From: SAR202 cluster bacterium
Lineage (GTDB): Bacteria; Chloroflexota; Dehalococcoidia; Lucifugimonadales; UBA2962
Direction: 5' to 3'
Assembly (NCBI GenBank): GCA_009392275.1
Contig: VFGV01000010.1
Coordinates: forward strand, 62,001-126,000
Length of the DNA stretch: 64,000 nt
Both the position numbers and the translations under genes were made by a program. A model generated the notes under the pieces. It worked only from the letters and a program-made list of their open reading frames with translations, had not been told where the DNA came from and ran no database searches. Below, piece by piece: positions 8,719-16,825 of this stretch (position 1 is its first letter; every line of letters begins with the position of its first letter).

Positions 8719-8886
8719 CTACCTCACTTCCTTATGAAGTGTGTGTACTCTACATCTCGGACAGTAACGATTTAATTCTAGACGCTGAGGATCATTACGT
8801 CTGTTTTTAGACGTATGATACGTTCGTTCGCGACAACGTTCACATCCGAGATTAACTAAACTTCTTGCATCGCCTTTTTTGGCCAT
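8719..8886 (-). CDS. rpmG: Ribosomal protein bL33
   Basis: A 55-residue L33 in the gap between secE and tuf, found by translating the minus strand from the ATG at 8886 to a TAG at 8719-8721. It starts [18 protein letters not shown] and has the zinc-ribbon cysteines Cys15, Cys18, Cys42 and Cys45 (GCERC ... RYCPRCR), so it is the zinc-binding C+ form. The order tuf-rpmG-secE-nusG is common in bacteria. It is too short for many gene callers' default cut-offs. Confidence 0.95.
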   Translation of the reverse strand: MAKKGDARSLVNLGCERCRERTYHTSKNRRNDPQRLELNRYCPRCRVHTLHKEVR

Positions 8887-8898
8887 GGATTATATTAC

Positions 8899-10104
8899 CT
8901 ATTTGATTACTTTTGTTATAACTCCCGAGCCCACAGTTCTTCCGCCTTCCCTAACGGCAAACCTTAACTGGTCTTCTAAAGCTACCGGAGTAATAAGTTT
9001 AATTTTCATTTCCACATTGTCACCAGGCATAACCATTTCTACGCCGGAGGGCAATTCTATCTCACCAGTAACGTCAGTGGTTCGTATGTAAAACTGAGGT
9101 TTATATCCTTGGAAGAAAGGAGTATGTCGACCACCTTCTTCCTTACTCAATACATAAACATTTGCCTCAGCTTCAACATGAGGAGTGATACTTCCAGGCT
9201 TAGCCAAAACTTGGCCTCTTTCAACATCTTCTCTGTCAATACCTCTAACCAATAGCCCAACAGCATCGCCCGCTTCACCTTCGTCAAGCGTCTTGTGGAA
9301 CATCTCCACACCAGTGACTACTGTAGTCGTTGTCTCTTTTATACCAACGATTTCTACTTCGTCTCCTGTATTAACAACACCTTGCTCGATTCTGCCGGTA
9401 ACAACAGTACCTCTGCCTTTAATACCAAAAACATCTTCTACTGGCATAAGGAAAGGTTTATCTTTCGGCCTGTTAGGTACTGGCACATATGAGTCAACAG
9501 CGTCCATTAACTCCCATATCTTTCCACCCCATTCTGAATCACGCCCTAATTGATCATCAGGTGCCTCCAATGCATTTAGCGCACTGAGCCTTACAATTGG
9601 AATATCATCTCCAGGGAAACCATATTCAGTCAAAAGCTCCCTTAATTCCATTTCCACCAACTCTAGCAGTTCTTCATCATCCATTGCATCGACTTTATTC
9701 AAAGCAACGACAATTGCAGGCACTTCTACCTGCCTAGCTAGAAGAATATGCTCTCGCGTCTGTGGCATCGGTCCATCTGGAGCGCTCACCACTAAGATAG
9801 CACCATCCATCTGCGCAGCGCCTGTAATCATATTCTTGATATAGTCAGCGTGACCTGGGCAGTCGACATGAGCATAATGACGCTCTTCTGTCTCATATTC
9901 AACATGAGTAATAGCTATCGTCACACCACGTGCTCTCTCCTCAGGGGCATTGTCTATCGTATCAAAAGCTCTAAAGTTAGCTTGACCCGAAGACGCCAGC
10001 GTCCGAGTGATTGCAGCAGTCAACGTAGTTTTTCCATGATCTACGTGTCCTATTGTTCCAACATTTATATGCGGTTTATCTCTTACAAATTTTTCCTTCG
10101 CCAT
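8899..10104 (-). CDS. tuf: Elongation factor Tu
   Basis: A 401-residue EF-Tu, standard length. The GTPase motifs are visible: GHVDHGKT (19-26), DCPGHADY (81-88) and NKVD (136-139), followed by the two beta-barrel domains. It delivers aminoacyl-tRNA to the ribosome. It is the first protein gene after the Thr-Tyr-Thr tRNA group, 28 bases downstream of tRNA-Thr(GGU), recalling the thrU-tyrU-glyT-thrT-tufB operon of enterobacteria without the Gly tRNA. Note that selenocysteinyl-tRNA needs the paralog SelB instead, which is not in this window. Confidence 0.98.
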   Translation of the reverse strand: MAKEKFVRDKPHINVGTIGHVDHGKTTLTAAITRTLASSGQANFRAFDTIDNAPEERARGVTIAITHVEYETEERHYAHVDCPGHADYIKNMITGAAQMDGAILVVSAPDGPMPQTREHILLARQVEVPAIVVALNKVDAMDDEELLELVEMELRELLTEYGFPGDDIPIVRLSALNALEAPDDQLGRDSEWGGKIWELMDAVDSYVPVPNRPKDKPFLMPVEDVFGIKGRGTVVTGRIEQGVVNTGDEVEIVGIKETTTTVVTGVEMFHKTLDEGEAGDAVGLLVRGIDREDVERGQVLAKPGSITPHVEAEANVYVLSKEEGGRHTPFFQGYKPQFYIRTTDVTGEIELPSGVEMVMPGDNVEMKIKLITPVALEDQLRFAVREGGRTVGSGVITKVIK

Positions 10105-10132
10105 TCAGCTATTCTCCATTGTTGTTTACACC

Positions 10133-10205
10133 AGCCCACAAGCAGACTTGAACTGCTGACCTCGTTCTTACCAAGAACGTGCTCTGCCAACTGAGCTATG
10201 TGGGC
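10133..10205 (-). tRNA. tRNA-Thr(GGU)
   Basis: A 73-base cloverleaf on the minus strand. Acceptor GCCCACA pairs with TGTGGGC, the T arm is AGCAG-TTCAAGT-CTGCT, and the anticodon arm CGTTC-TTGGTAA-GAACG has anticodon GGT, reading the Thr codon ACC. CCA is not encoded. Confidence 0.95.
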
Positions 10206-10242
10206 CCGTGGGGTTTTGGTATCAATTTTAAAGTCCAGAGAG

Positions 10243-10327
10243 TGGAGGGAGTAGGATTCGAACCTACGTAGCCCTTCCGGGCGCCAGATTTACAGTCTGG
10301 TGGATTTAACCACTCTCCCATCCCTCC
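10243..10327 (-). tRNA. tRNA-Tyr(GUA)
   Basis: An 85-base class II tRNA with a long variable arm. Acceptor GGAGGGA pairs with TCCCTCC. The anticodon arm has loop CTGTAAA with anticodon GTA. The long variable arm with a GCCCGGAAGGGC hairpin fits bacterial tRNA-Tyr. It is 37 bases upstream of tRNA-Thr(GGU). Confidence 0.95.
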
Positions 10328-10496
10328 GCCACAACGCTTCATTTTAGCATAGGCATAATAGCCTTGCCATGTCCATTTATTTAAGTTAATTACAACTTAG
10401 TCGAAACATAAAGTATATTTTTGATAAATATTTATAAATAATCGTACGATTCTTTATAACTTACACTTTAAGTGATGTTTTATTGCATTGTAACGG

Positions 10497-10569
10497 AGCC
10501 CCGGAGAGGATTCGAACCCCCAACCTGCCGATTACAAGTCGGCTGCGCTACCAATTGCGCCACCAGGGC
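10497..10569 (-). tRNA. tRNA-Thr(UGU)
   Basis: A 73-base cloverleaf. Acceptor GCCCTGG pairs with CCGGGGC (one G-U pair). The anticodon arm GCCGA-CTTGTAA-TCGGC has anticodon TGT, reading ACA. It is separated from tRNA-Tyr by 169 bases, in which I see only an extended -10-like TGCTAAAAT just before the Tyr tRNA and nothing else definable. It lies 26 bases after the larC stop. Confidence 0.94.
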
Positions 10570-10595
10570 TAAAAATTTTATTGATACATATTCTA

Positions 10596-11786
10596 TCAAT
10601 AAATTATCCGTTTTTTTGCATGATAAAGGGCTATCTGCATAACATCTTTTAATGGTATCTGTCTCTCCATCGCAATTTTACGACATACTTCGTATTCAGG
10701 AGAGAGAGTTGCAGGTTCATTATCACTATATTTCAATTTAACTGGAATATTGCCTATTTCTGTAGAAACAAGGATGGTTTCACGCTTGCTTGCAAATCGT
10801 TTTACTACTTGAGAACGAATACCAAATGTCGTGGTCTCTTTATTTATAATGCTTCTTATTCGGTCATCTAAATCTGGAGTGCAAAGAACTGATAGTAAAA
10901 CTCCGTTACGATTTTTTTTCATATTAATTGGGGTTGTCCATGCATCTAAGGCCCCATAAGAAATAAGTCGATCAACTGTATATGAGATAACTTCTGGAGT
11001 TGAATCATCTATGTTAGTTTCAATCAAAATTAATGATTCAGATTGACTCTGACTTTGGCCAATCCACAATCCAATTACATTCGGATAAGATTCCGGATTG
11101 CGGCTACCCAAACCATAACCCAATTTATCAATTTTCATATAAGGTTGGTCGAATTCGGCAATAGAACTTAATAAAACAGCTCCCGTTGGCGTAACCATCT
11201 CACCCGTATCTATCCTGCCTTCAGGAGGTGGTTTCAAGGGAACATTAAATTTAGATATAATCGCCATTGTTACTGGAGCAGGAACAGGAGTTATCCCATG
11301 TTCAGTGTGCACTATCCCCGACCCACTTGGAAGTGCAGACGAATACACAGAATCTAAATCCAATTCATGTATGCCAGCAACTGAACATGTAATATCAATC
11401 AACGTATCCAAACTTCCTAATTCATGCAATACCAAACTATCGATATCGGCATTGTGAATCTGAGATTCGGCATCACCAATACACTGCAAAATCTCTTGAG
11501 ACTTTTTTACAACATGATCGTTTAGATTAGAATTCTCAAGCTTTTGCAAAAAGTCTCTAATCTTGTACCTGTGACTTTCTTGGCCATTCATTTCGATATG
11601 GATTTTGGTTCCAACAACCCCTTGCCTGTTACTCTTGACCGCATCAATAGAAATGTCTTTTAATTTCAGATCAGTAATGACTGAATTTAAAAATTCTGTT
11701 TTTAGGCCGACATCCACCATAGATCCTAAAATCATATCCCCACTGGCTCCACCAAGACAATTAAAGTACGCTAACTTTTGTGACAT
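10596..11786 (-). CDS. larC: LarC, nickel insertase for the lactate racemase cofactor
   Basis: A 396-residue full-length LarC (former DUF111), the CTP-dependent cyclometallase that inserts nickel into the pyridinium bis-thiocarboxylic acid mononucleotide cofactor of LarA. The N-terminal segment has the family motif FNCLGGASGDMILG (residues 9-22). The mid-region GYGLGSRNPESYPNV and LIETNIDDSTPEV are typical of the C-terminal domain. In L. plantarum larC is split into larC1 and larC2 and joined by a programmed frameshift; here it is a single open frame. It is on the same strand as the downstream tRNA-tuf cluster and follows clpC. LarA is at 4.0-5.3 kb. Confidence 0.9.
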   Translation of the reverse strand: MSQKLAYFNCLGGASGDMILGSMVDVGLKTEFLNSVITDLKLKDISIDAVKSNRQGVVGTKIHIEMNGQESHRYKIRDFLQKLENSNLNDHVVKKSQEILQCIGDAESQIHNADIDSLVLHELGSLDTLIDITCSVAGIHELDLDSVYSSALPSGSGIVHTEHGITPVPAPVTMAIISKFNVPLKPPPEGRIDTGEMVTPTGAVLLSSIAEFDQPYMKIDKLGYGLGSRNPESYPNVIGLWIGQSQSQSESLILIETNIDDSTPEVISYTVDRLISYGALDAWTTPINMKKNRNGVLLSVLCTPDLDDRIRSIINKETTTFGIRSQVVKRFASKRETILVSTEIGNIPVKLKYSDNEPATLSPEYEVCRKIAMERQIPLKDVMQIALYHAKKRIIY

Positions 11787-11875
11787 GAAAAACCCTGGAA
11801 TTACTCCTTGTGGACAAGAACCAATACTTGCACACTCATAATATTACGGTTAAAGCATCTTGTTTAGAAAAAGTT

Positions 11876-14374
11876 CTAAGCAGAAGCAATTGGTAAGGGA
11901 GATTGAGCCGTGACTTGCAAATTACCGCCTTCATCACTTTCATCCACGTTAACCACAGCTGTATCCCCAGGATTGAGTTCCCCGCTAAGTATAATGTCAG
12001 ACAACTTGTCTTCCACATGATCTTGAATAACTCTCCGCAAAGGGCGAGCACCAAATTGGGGATCAAATCCTTTATTAACAATCCATGATTTTGCTTCTTC
12101 AGTAACCTCTAAATTAATACCGCGTTGGACCAATTCAATCGAGACAGACATAAGCATAAGGTCTACAATTTGATTCATTTGCTCTATAGATAAAGATCTA
12201 AATACTAGCATGGAGTCAATACGATTCAGGAATTCAGGTCTGAAAAACCTCTTAACCTCATCCATAACATTTTGCTTCATTCTTGCGTATCTATGTTCTG
12301 ATTCCTCGGCATTGCCTACAGCCATAGAAAACCCGATCCCTTTATCCTGCCTGATCAGGTCTGATCCAATATTACTTGTCATCACAATAATGGTATTCCT
12401 GAAATCAACTTTTCTGCCTTTCGCATCCGTTAGATGGCCGTCATCAAATATTTGCAAAAGAATATTGAATACTTCGGGATGAGCTTTTTCAATTTCGTCC
12501 AATAGAATCACGCTATATGACTTTCGCCTCACCGCTTCAGTCAATTGGCCCCCGTCATCGTAGCCGACATATCCTGGAGGGGAGCCTACTAATCTAGCAA
12601 CAGCGTGCCTTTCCATAAACTCAGACATATCAACTCTCACTACAGCATCTTCAGTTCCAAAAAGAAATTCAGCCAGTTTTTGCACTAAATAAGTTTTCCC
12701 GACTCCGGTAGGACCCAAAAACATAAATGTACCCACTGGTCTCTTCGGGTTTTTCATGCCTGCACGCGCCCTACGAACAGCTTTGGACACAGATGTTACA
12801 GCCTCGCCTTGACCAAATACTTGCTCAGAAATAACGTCTTCCATATTTATCAAGCGCTCTGTTTCAGACGACGTTAACCTCGTAACAGGTATTCCCGTCC
12901 ACATACTTACAACTTCTCCAATATGATCTGATATGACTGTTGGAGACTCATCTCCTCTCTCAGACTCCCATTCGTCTTCCAATTTTGACAGCGCTTCGGT
13001 CAATTCATTCTCTTTTTCACGCAATTCAGCAGCTATTTCGTATTTTCTATCAGTTATTGCTTCATCTTTTTCTTTTTTTATTTGATCTAGATCTAATCTA
13101 ACTTGTTTAACAGATTGCGGAGGTGTATTGAATTCAATACGCACCCTTGAAGCCGCTTCGTCTATTAGGTCGATTGCTTTATCAGGTAAAAACCTATCTG
13201 CTATATACCGAGAAGCTAATTGGGCAGCTGCATCTAACGCTTCGTCGCTAATAACTAATTGATGATGTTCTTCATAGGCAGCTTTGACGCCTTTTAATAT
13301 CTCAACAGTTTCATCAGCTGATGGTTGCTCCACTTTGACAGGCTGAAATCTCCGCTCTAAAGCCGGGTCGCGCTCTATATATTTACGGTAATCATCTTGG
13401 GTCGTTGCCCCAATACACTGAAGTTCACCTCTAGCCAAAGATGGTTTGAGAATATTAGCTGCATCAACTGCTCCTTCAGCAGCACCAGCACCTACCATTG
13501 TGTGTACTTCATCAATAAAAAGCACACAGTTGGATGCTGATTTAATTTCGTCGATGACTTTCTTTAATCTTTCTTCAAACTCACCTCGATATTTTGTGCC
13601 GGCCACCAAAGACCCCATGTCTAGTGTAACTAGTCGCTTACCTTGTAATGTAACCGGAACATCACCAACTGCGATCCTCTGCGCCAGAGCCTCAACTATT
13701 GCAGTTTTACCTACTCCAGGCTCACCTACCAAAACAGGATTGTTTTTGGTCCGGCGGCTTAAAATCTGAGTGACTCTCTGGATTTCTTGATCACGTCCAA
13801 CAATTGGATCTAATTTACCTGAATTAGCTGCAGCTGTTAAATCAACTCCTAGCTGATCTAAAGTAGGGGTTTTGGTTGCAGATCGCGGGATGGCTTGCCC
13901 CGTCGAAGTGGATACACCAGCTTGCTCAACGCTCTGGGACAGAACACGAATCGTTTCGGTCCGAATTTTATCCAGACTAGCACCTAAACTCTCCAACACT
14001 CCTGCTGCAACACCCTCGCCCTCGCGCATCAATCCAATTAATAGGTGTTCCGTACCAATGTAGTGATGATTCATCCTTCTAGCTTCGTCAACGGCCAGTT
14101 CTATAACTTTCTTCGATCTGGGTGTCAATCCTATTTCCCCTTGTGAAGAAGTCTCTCCTCGACCGATAATGAATTCAATTGCAGAGCGAACTTTAGTTAA
14201 TTCAATTCCTAGCCCAGATAATACTTTTGCAGCAACTCCATTTGTCTCTCTTGAAAGGCCAAGAAGTATATGTTCTGTACCTATGTAATTATGATTAAAT
14301 CTTTGTGCTTCTTCTTGAGCTAATGACAGAACCCTTCTAGCTCTTTCAGAAAATTTTTCGAATCTGCTAGCCAT
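11876..14374 (-). CDS. clpC: ATP-dependent protease ATPase subunit ClpC
   Basis: An 832-residue HSP100 AAA+ unfoldase. It has the double Clp-N repeat (about residues 4-145), first AAA domain with GEPGVGKT (217-224) and FIDEVH (287-292), a UVR/coiled middle segment (about 425-475), and second AAA domain with GPTGVGKT (554-561) and [10 protein letters not shown]. The UVR motif plus N domain identify it as ClpC rather than ClpA or ClpB. It unfolds substrates for ClpP, which is not nearby. No ctsR or mcsAB genes flank it, so it is outside the Bacillus-type operon. It follows rpsA by 82 bases. Confidence 0.95.
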   Translation of the reverse strand: MASRFEKFSERARRVLSLAQEEAQRFNHNYIGTEHILLGLSRETNGVAAKVLSGLGIELTKVRSAIEFIIGRGETSSQGEIGLTPRSKKVIELAVDEARRMNHHYIGTEHLLIGLMREGEGVAAGVLESLGASLDKIRTETIRVLSQSVEQAGVSTSTGQAIPRSATKTPTLDQLGVDLTAAANSGKLDPIVGRDQEIQRVTQILSRRTKNNPVLVGEPGVGKTAIVEALAQRIAVGDVPVTLQGKRLVTLDMGSLVAGTKYRGEFEERLKKVIDEIKSASNCVLFIDEVHTMVGAGAAEGAVDAANILKPSLARGELQCIGATTQDDYRKYIERDPALERRFQPVKVEQPSADETVEILKGVKAAYEEHHQLVISDEALDAAAQLASRYIADRFLPDKAIDLIDEAASRVRIEFNTPPQSVKQVRLDLDQIKKEKDEAITDRKYEIAAELREKENELTEALSKLEDEWESERGDESPTVISDHIGEVVSMWTGIPVTRLTSSETERLINMEDVISEQVFGQGEAVTSVSKAVRRARAGMKNPKRPVGTFMFLGPTGVGKTYLVQKLAEFLFGTEDAVVRVDMSEFMERHAVARLVGSPPGYVGYDDGGQLTEAVRRKSYSVILLDEIEKAHPEVFNILLQIFDDGHLTDAKGRKVDFRNTIIVMTSNIGSDLIRQDKGIGFSMAVGNAEESEHRYARMKQNVMDEVKRFFRPEFLNRIDSMLVFRSLSIEQMNQIVDLMLMSVSIELVQRGINLEVTEEAKSWIVNKGFDPQFGARPLRRVIQDHVEDKLSDIILSGELNPGDTAVVNVDESDEGGNLQVTAQSPLPIASA

Positions 14375-14422
14375 TTTTTAAACCCTCTTTTTAAATTAAG
14401 CAGGGACCCTTTATTCGTCAAA

Positions 14423-14443
14423 TTCGTAACACTCAGTTACGAA
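14423..14443. promoter_or_regulatory. Inverted repeat between rpsA and clpC
   Basis: TTCGTAAC and GTTACGAA form a perfect eight-base inverted repeat around a five-base loop. It lies 14 bases after the rpsA stop and 49 bases before the clpC ATG. It could be a weak terminator for rpsA (only a short T-run follows in the minus sense) or an operator for clpC. I cannot decide between them. Confidence 0.35.
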
Positions 14444-14456
14444 AATATCCTCGTCT

Positions 14457-15716
14457 TTATTCGTAATCTTCTTCCGCTCTTTTGAGGCTCAAACCTAAGC
14501 GACGTCTATCAGGCTCAATACGGAGAACTTTAACCCGTACCTTGTCACCCTGCCTCACTACTTCTCTTGGGTGCTGCACCATCCTGTCGGTAAGTTCAGA
14601 CACATGAATCAACCCCTCTACTAATCCTTCAATTCTAGCAAAAGCTCCGAAATTAGTCAGTTTTGTAATGGTCGCATCCACAACATCATTAACAGATAGC
14701 TGATCAGATAAATTCTCCCAAGGTTCTGGAGTGAGTCTTTTTAAACTTAGAGCTATTTTTTTGGTTTCATTATCAGCCTTCAATACGTAAACGTCCAACT
14801 CTTGCCCAACTGCCACAATTTCATCAGGACGCTCTACTTGACTCCATGAAAGCTCAGAAATATGAACTAAACCATCTGCTCCGCCAATATCAACAAATGC
14901 GCCAAAACTACTAATTCCTGAAACTTTACCTTTTACAATAACCCCAGGCTCTAGGTCTTCTATCAATTTATCTTTTATCTCGTCTCGTTTAGCCTGAACT
15001 GAATCTCTTTCAGAAAAAATTGCTCGATTACGACTCCGATTTACCTCTAGAACACGCAACTTTATTTTTTTTCCTATTTCCTCATCAACTTCAACAGATT
15101 GATTAGACGCTTCTGATGGTTCGTCTTGCCCTTCAATTTCGTTATCTGAATCTATTTCTGAAATCCCACTGTTTACAATATCAGTTTCTCCACCATCTTG
15201 TTTAAATCTATCCCTGGAAACAGTTGATAGTTGAGATGCCGGCACAAATCCTTGGACACCCTCCACATCAACAATAGCACCTCCACGATTAAAGCCTATA
15301 ATAGTGCCGTGGATTGTTCCATCAGATTCGGCTAACTTAGTCAACTCACGCCAACTTTGCTCACCTGTTGCTTTGTCGATTGATAAAATCGCTGGTCGCT
15401 CACCGGTTTCAGTGCGCAAAACGACAGTTACGATATCATCACCAACTTTAGGCAAGTTTCCGGTAAGTTGAGACAATGAACTCATTTCCCGAGCTGGTAC
15501 AAACCCCTCAGCCTTATGGCCAAAGCTGACAAGGATACCATCTTTATCTGCGCTCATTACCACACCCTCAACAATGTCTCCCCGCCTGACGGGATCCATA
15601 GATGAAAAAGACTCTAGCAATTGCCCCATATCTTGTATATCTTCAGTTGTTCCATCTGAAGTATGTTCGCTTGTTGATTTTGAATTTGTCGGGTCAGAGT
15701 ATGAAAATGATGTCAT
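14457..15716 (-). CDS. rpsA: Ribosomal protein bS1, four S1 domains
   Basis: A 419-residue S1 protein that helps load mRNA on the 30S subunit. Four S1 (OB-fold) repeats are visible at about residues 44-114, 132-237, 257-327 and 343-412, each with a phenylalanine-rich core such as SSFGAFVDIGGADGLVHISELS (third) and TNFGAFARIEGLVEGLIHVSEL (fourth). The second repeat is interrupted by about 40 acidic, low-complexity residues (172-211, rich in Asp, Glu and Ser) where most homologs have a short loop. Length is typical for non-proteobacterial S1. It precedes clpC on the same strand and follows the 5S gene. Confidence 0.92.
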   Translation of the reverse strand: MTSFSYSDPTNSKSTSEHTSDGTTEDIQDMGQLLESFSSMDPVRRGDIVEGVVMSADKDGILVSFGHKAEGFVPAREMSSLSQLTGNLPKVGDDIVTVVLRTETGERPAILSIDKATGEQSWRELTKLAESDGTIHGTIIGFNRGGAIVDVEGVQGFVPASQLSTVSRDRFKQDGGETDIVNSGISEIDSDNEIEGQDEPSEASNQSVEVDEEIGKKIKLRVLEVNRSRNRAIFSERDSVQAKRDEIKDKLIEDLEPGVIVKGKVSGISSFGAFVDIGGADGLVHISELSWSQVERPDEIVAVGQELDVYVLKADNETKKIALSLKRLTPEPWENLSDQLSVNDVVDATITKLTNFGAFARIEGLVEGLIHVSELTDRMVQHPREVVRQGDKVRVKVLRIEPDRRRLGLSLKRAEEDYE

Positions 15717-15835
15717 TAAAGTACTTTAGATTATCCAGGATGTCAGCTTCATTATATATACGCCAAACTAGAGTGTAAATGAGTGAAACAGTCTGATCGC
15801 AAAGTTTTAATCAGTTTATGGTAGCTTTGTTGCAC

Positions 15836-15842
15836 AAAAAAA
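15836..15842 (-). terminator. T-run directly after 5S rRNA
   Basis: In the minus sense seven T residues follow immediately after the 3' strand of the 5S terminal helix. The 5S end helix plus U-tract may act as its terminator. Confidence 0.4.
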
Positions 15843-15962
15843 CCCCTGGCAATGACATATTTTCCCACACCCTTGCAGGTGCAGTATCGTAAGCGCTGAA
15901 GCGTTTCACTTCCGTGTTCGGGATGGGAACGGGTGGTTCAACCTCGCCAAAATCACCAAGGG
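15843..15962 (-). rRNA. rrf: 5S ribosomal RNA, isolated gene
   Basis: About 120 bases on the minus strand with the highly conserved 5S core CATCCCGAACACGGAAGTG and closing helix CCCTTGGT/GCCAGGGG. No 23S or 16S sequence lies on either side: to the right is a promoter region and a protein gene, to the left rpsA. The rRNA genes of this genome are therefore not in one operon, or this is an extra 5S copy. It has its own candidate promoter at 16033-16062. Confidence 0.95.
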
Positions 15963-16032
15963 AATTTTTTTATTAAAATAAGTCCCAAACATTCAATCAT
16001 AAACAGATGCAGATGTATGAGACGATATGAGA

Positions 16033-16062
16033 ATTTTAAATGTTAACGTTGAAACCAGTCAA
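16033..16062 (-). promoter_or_regulatory. Candidate promoter for 5S rRNA
   Basis: In the minus sense TTGACT (16057-16062) is followed after 18 bases by TAAAAT (16033-16038), about 70 bases before the 5S 5' end. It is divergent from the candidate promoter at 16100-16129. Confidence 0.45.
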
Positions 16063-16099
16063 TAGACAGCGCTATACAATTCTAACTATTTAATAGTAA

Positions 16100-16129
16100 T
16101 TGACCCTCAACGGTGCGAAATGCTAGTAT
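16100..16129 (+). promoter_or_regulatory. Candidate promoter for the Fe-S protein gene
   Basis: TTGACC (16100-16105), an 18-base spacer and TAGTAT (16124-16129) lie about 70 bases before the TTG start at 16198. Confidence 0.4.
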
Positions 16130-16197
16130 CATCTTAAGGTATATATTGAGCAATCATAAAAAGAAATATCTTAAAAATATAATCTCGAGGTATAATT

Positions 16198-16674
16198 TTG
16201 ACCACTGAAACGCCTGGTATAGAAATTACAGACTCTGCAGCAGAAAAATTGCGAGAGGTTTTAGACGAACAAAAAAAACCTTCTGGAATGTTAAGGATAA
16301 TGGTTATGCCTAGTACAGGATCTGGCGGATGCGGAGGCGGAGGAGGCGGATTCCAGTACGTTTTGGGTGTTGAAGACGCTGCTGAACAAGATGATTTAGT
16401 TATCAAAACATCAAAAGTTGATGTTTTGATTGATTCCCAAAGTGCTCCATTAATCGACGGGTCAAGTATAGATTACGTTGATGGCCTAATGCGCAGCGGT
16501 TTCGTTATAAGCAACCCGAATGCACCTGCTTCAGGCGGATGTGCATGCGGAGGTGGTGGTTGTGGTTGCGGAGGTGGATCAAAGCCCCCTGTGGACCCTG
16601 CAAATGTAGAAAGCCAAAGTGAAGCTGGTGGATGTGGTGGCGGTGGAGGTGGCTGTGGTTGCGGTGCGAATTAG
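16198..16674 (+). CDS. A-type (HesB/IscA-like) Fe-S protein with Gly/Cys-rich tail
   Basis: A 158-residue protein. Residues 1-113 align with A-type Fe-S carriers: TDSAAEKLREVL at the N terminus, the first cysteine motif around Cys45, and the SGFVISNPN strand before the C-terminal cysteines Cys115 and Cys117, the positions of the usual CxC pair. Two departures stand out. The first motif is stretched by extra glycines (GSGGCGGGGGG before FQY). After the CxC there is about 40 residues of Gly/Cys-rich tail adding Cys122, Cys124, Cys146, Cys153 and Cys155. It probably binds and delivers Fe-S clusters. The TTG start is supported by GAGG at 16187-16190, seven bases upstream. Confidence 0.8.
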   Translation: MTTETPGIEITDSAAEKLREVLDEQKKPSGMLRIMVMPSTGSGGCGGGGGGFQYVLGVEDAAEQDDLVIKTSKVDVLIDSQSAPLIDGSSIDYVDGLMRSGFVISNPNAPASGGCACGGGGCGCGGGSKPPVDPANVESQSEAGGCGGGGGGCGCGAN

Positions 16675-16825
16675 CTTCACGCCTTTAAAATTTTTAAGTT
16701 ATATTTAATTTAAGCCTAGATCTTTTGAACCTGTGTTTATAAAAACAATATGACATTATTTTACAAATCAGACGATTTACTAAAGAGTGTATTTTATAAA
16801 TGGTTTAAGTTAAAAAAATATTATT

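Noticed and set aside
9185-9553. Open frame opposite tuf
   Set aside because: A shadow of the EF-Tu reading frame with Ser/Thr/Pro-rich nonsense composition.
10328-10496. Possible promoter or extra tRNA between tRNA-Tyr and tRNA-Thr(UGU)
   Set aside because: No cloverleaf is present, and the only promoter-like feature is an extended -10 without a proper -35. I did not list it as a feature.
16675-16825. Terminator after the Fe-S protein gene
   Set aside because: Only AT-rich imperfect repeats (CTTTAAAATTTTTAAG) are present, too weak to call.
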